Source: an uncultured Ruminococcus sp.
GTDB taxonomy: Bacteria; Bacillota; Clostridia; Oscillospirales; CAG-272
Direction: 5' to 3'
Assembly (NCBI GenBank): GCA_902797495.1
Contig: CADBTH010000075.1
Coordinates: 1-6,800, forward strand
Length of the DNA: 6,800 nt
How positions within the stretch are numbered: position 1 is the stretch's first letter; each line of letters starts with the position of its first letter. This document shows, in pieces, positions 5,932-6,800 of the stretch. A program made the translations under genes and the position numbers. Below the pieces are notes generated by a model. It was not told the DNA's origin, ran no database searches, and saw nothing but the letters and a program-made list of their open reading frames with translations.

Positions 5932-6800
5932 ATGAAAAAGATCGCTTTCAAAGATATCAAAAACAGAATAGCGTCTCTCCCGAAGCGGCTTTTGCAGTTC
6001 GTAAAAGAGGCTCCGGCGAAGCTGAAGCCGCGATTCAAAGAATGGATATACCGGGAGAACAAGGAAAGGCCCCCGTTCCCGAAGCGCACGGCGGCGCTCG
6101 TCGTCTCGCTCGTACTGCTCTTTTTCGGTCTCTATTACATGGGAGTATTCGAATTCGACCTGATCGACCGTCCCGAAGCGTGGAAGGGAAACGCCGACAG
6201 ACTGTTCTCGATCTGGGAGCGCGAAGAGCCGGAAGAAGACGGCAAGGCGGACGAGCCCGATGAACCCGCGCCTGAAACGGAAGCGAAAGAGCCGGAGCGG
6301 ATACCGAGCGTGGAGCTCGAGTTCAAGGGCAGATCGAGGCGCCCCGGCGGAGAAGGCGCCGGAATCTCGACCGTTTTCAAAACGAGGGAAGAGCTTGAGT
6401 CCGAAGGATACTATATCACCGACGGCACGTACGACCCTTCGACGTCCGTGATCGGGCAGATCAGGTTCGGATACTCGCTCCCTTCCGAGTTCTCATACAG
6501 AAATATGGCGCAAAGATCCTGGGTCGTGACGAAGTACGACGACGGCAGGATGTCGACGGTCGAGGACACGGAGACGACGGTAGAGCGTCCCGCGATATAT
6601 CTTTACATGGGTAACATCATCTACGACGATTCAGGCAAGGCGCTCTATATAATAGACCGCAACGGCACCGTCACGATGAACTACAACGAGAACTATCTTC
6701 CCGCCTTTGAAAGGGATGCGAACGGCAATCCTCTCTTCTACACGAACTACAGCTATTACGCGGAAGTTCCCGCGTCGAGCGAGTTCAACAAATACGGCGA
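5932..6800 (+). CDS. unrecognised single-pass membrane protein (3' end outside window)
   Basis: The frame is open from this ATG to the window end (289 full codons) and the C-terminus is missing. I do not recognise the family. Residues 1-52 are strongly basic (17 Lys/Arg against five acidic). One hydrophobic segment follows at about 53-71 (TAALVVSLVLLFFGLYYMG). By the positive-inside rule the remainder should be extracytoplasmic. There is no signal peptidase-like site or lipobox. Residues 96-122 form a Glu/Pro-rich linker. The outer part, from 124 on, is rich in Tyr, Asp, Asn and Gly. Its segment YIIDRNGTVTMNYNENYLPAFERDANGNPLFY (in parts, 239-270) is faintly like the beta-repeats of WG-type proteins; this is a weak impression only. 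The ATG is supported by AAGGG six bases upstream. A promoter precedes it, so it is probably a separate unit from the rlmH operon. Confidence 0.75.
   Translation, partial: MKKIAFKDIKNRIASLPKRLLQFVKEAPAKLKPRFKEWIYRENKERPPFPKRTAALVVSLVLLFFGLYYMGVFEFDLIDRPEAWKGNADRLFSIWEREEPEEDGKADEPDEPAPETEAKEPERIPSVELEFKGRSRRPGGEGAGISTVFKTREELESEGYYITDGTYDPSTSVIGQIRFGYSLPSEFSYRNMAQRSWVVTKYDDGRMSTVEDTETTVERPAIYLYMGNIIYDDSGKALYIIDRNGTVTMNYNENYLPAFERDANGNPLFYTNYSYYAEVPASSEFNKYG

Noticed and set aside
1..6800. CRISPR array, insertion sequence, tRNA, rRNA or phage genes
   Set aside because: No regularly spaced repeats, transposase-like frames, terminal inverted repeats or RNA gene signatures were seen. The genes have uniform codon style and a single orientation.

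Overview
The window is a compact block of bacterial housekeeping genes, all on the + strand, from what looks like a GC-rich member of the Bacillota, probably class Clostridia. The grounds are a Gram-positive type LexA box (GAAC-N4-GTTC) in front of recA, a near-consensus sigma-A promoter, strong AGGAGG-type ribosome binding sites, the walJ-rlmH gene pair typical of this phylum, and GC-rich genes separated by AT-rich gaps. The lineage is inferred; no close species is recognised.

Layout: 1-104 is the recA control region (LexA box, TTGACT/TATAAT promoter). 105-1223 is recA. 1224-1350 is a non-coding gap with two hairpins, the second a clear intrinsic terminator. From 1351 a closely packed run follows: recF (TTG start), recX, rimO, a WalJ-type metallo-beta-lactamase-fold gene and rlmH. 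Its gaps are 7, 13, 1 and -14 bases, so it is probably one transcript. 5828-5931 is an AT-rich gap with a probable new promoter. From 5932 an unrecognised single-pass membrane protein begins and runs off the window end.

Functionally, the first half is the RecA recombination machinery: the recombinase, its loading factor RecF and its negative modulator RecX. WalJ family members have also been linked to DNA processing. The other two genes modify the ribosome near the decoding centre: RimO acts on protein S12, and RlmH on pseudouridine 1915 of 23S rRNA. The most notable point is that recF sits between recA and recX instead of in its usual dnaN-gyrB neighbourhood, with RecF and RecX, known antagonists in E. 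coli, in adjacent coupled genes. I see no CRISPR array, mobile element, tRNA or rRNA, and no convincing wholly new system. The least explained item is the truncated membrane protein at the right end.
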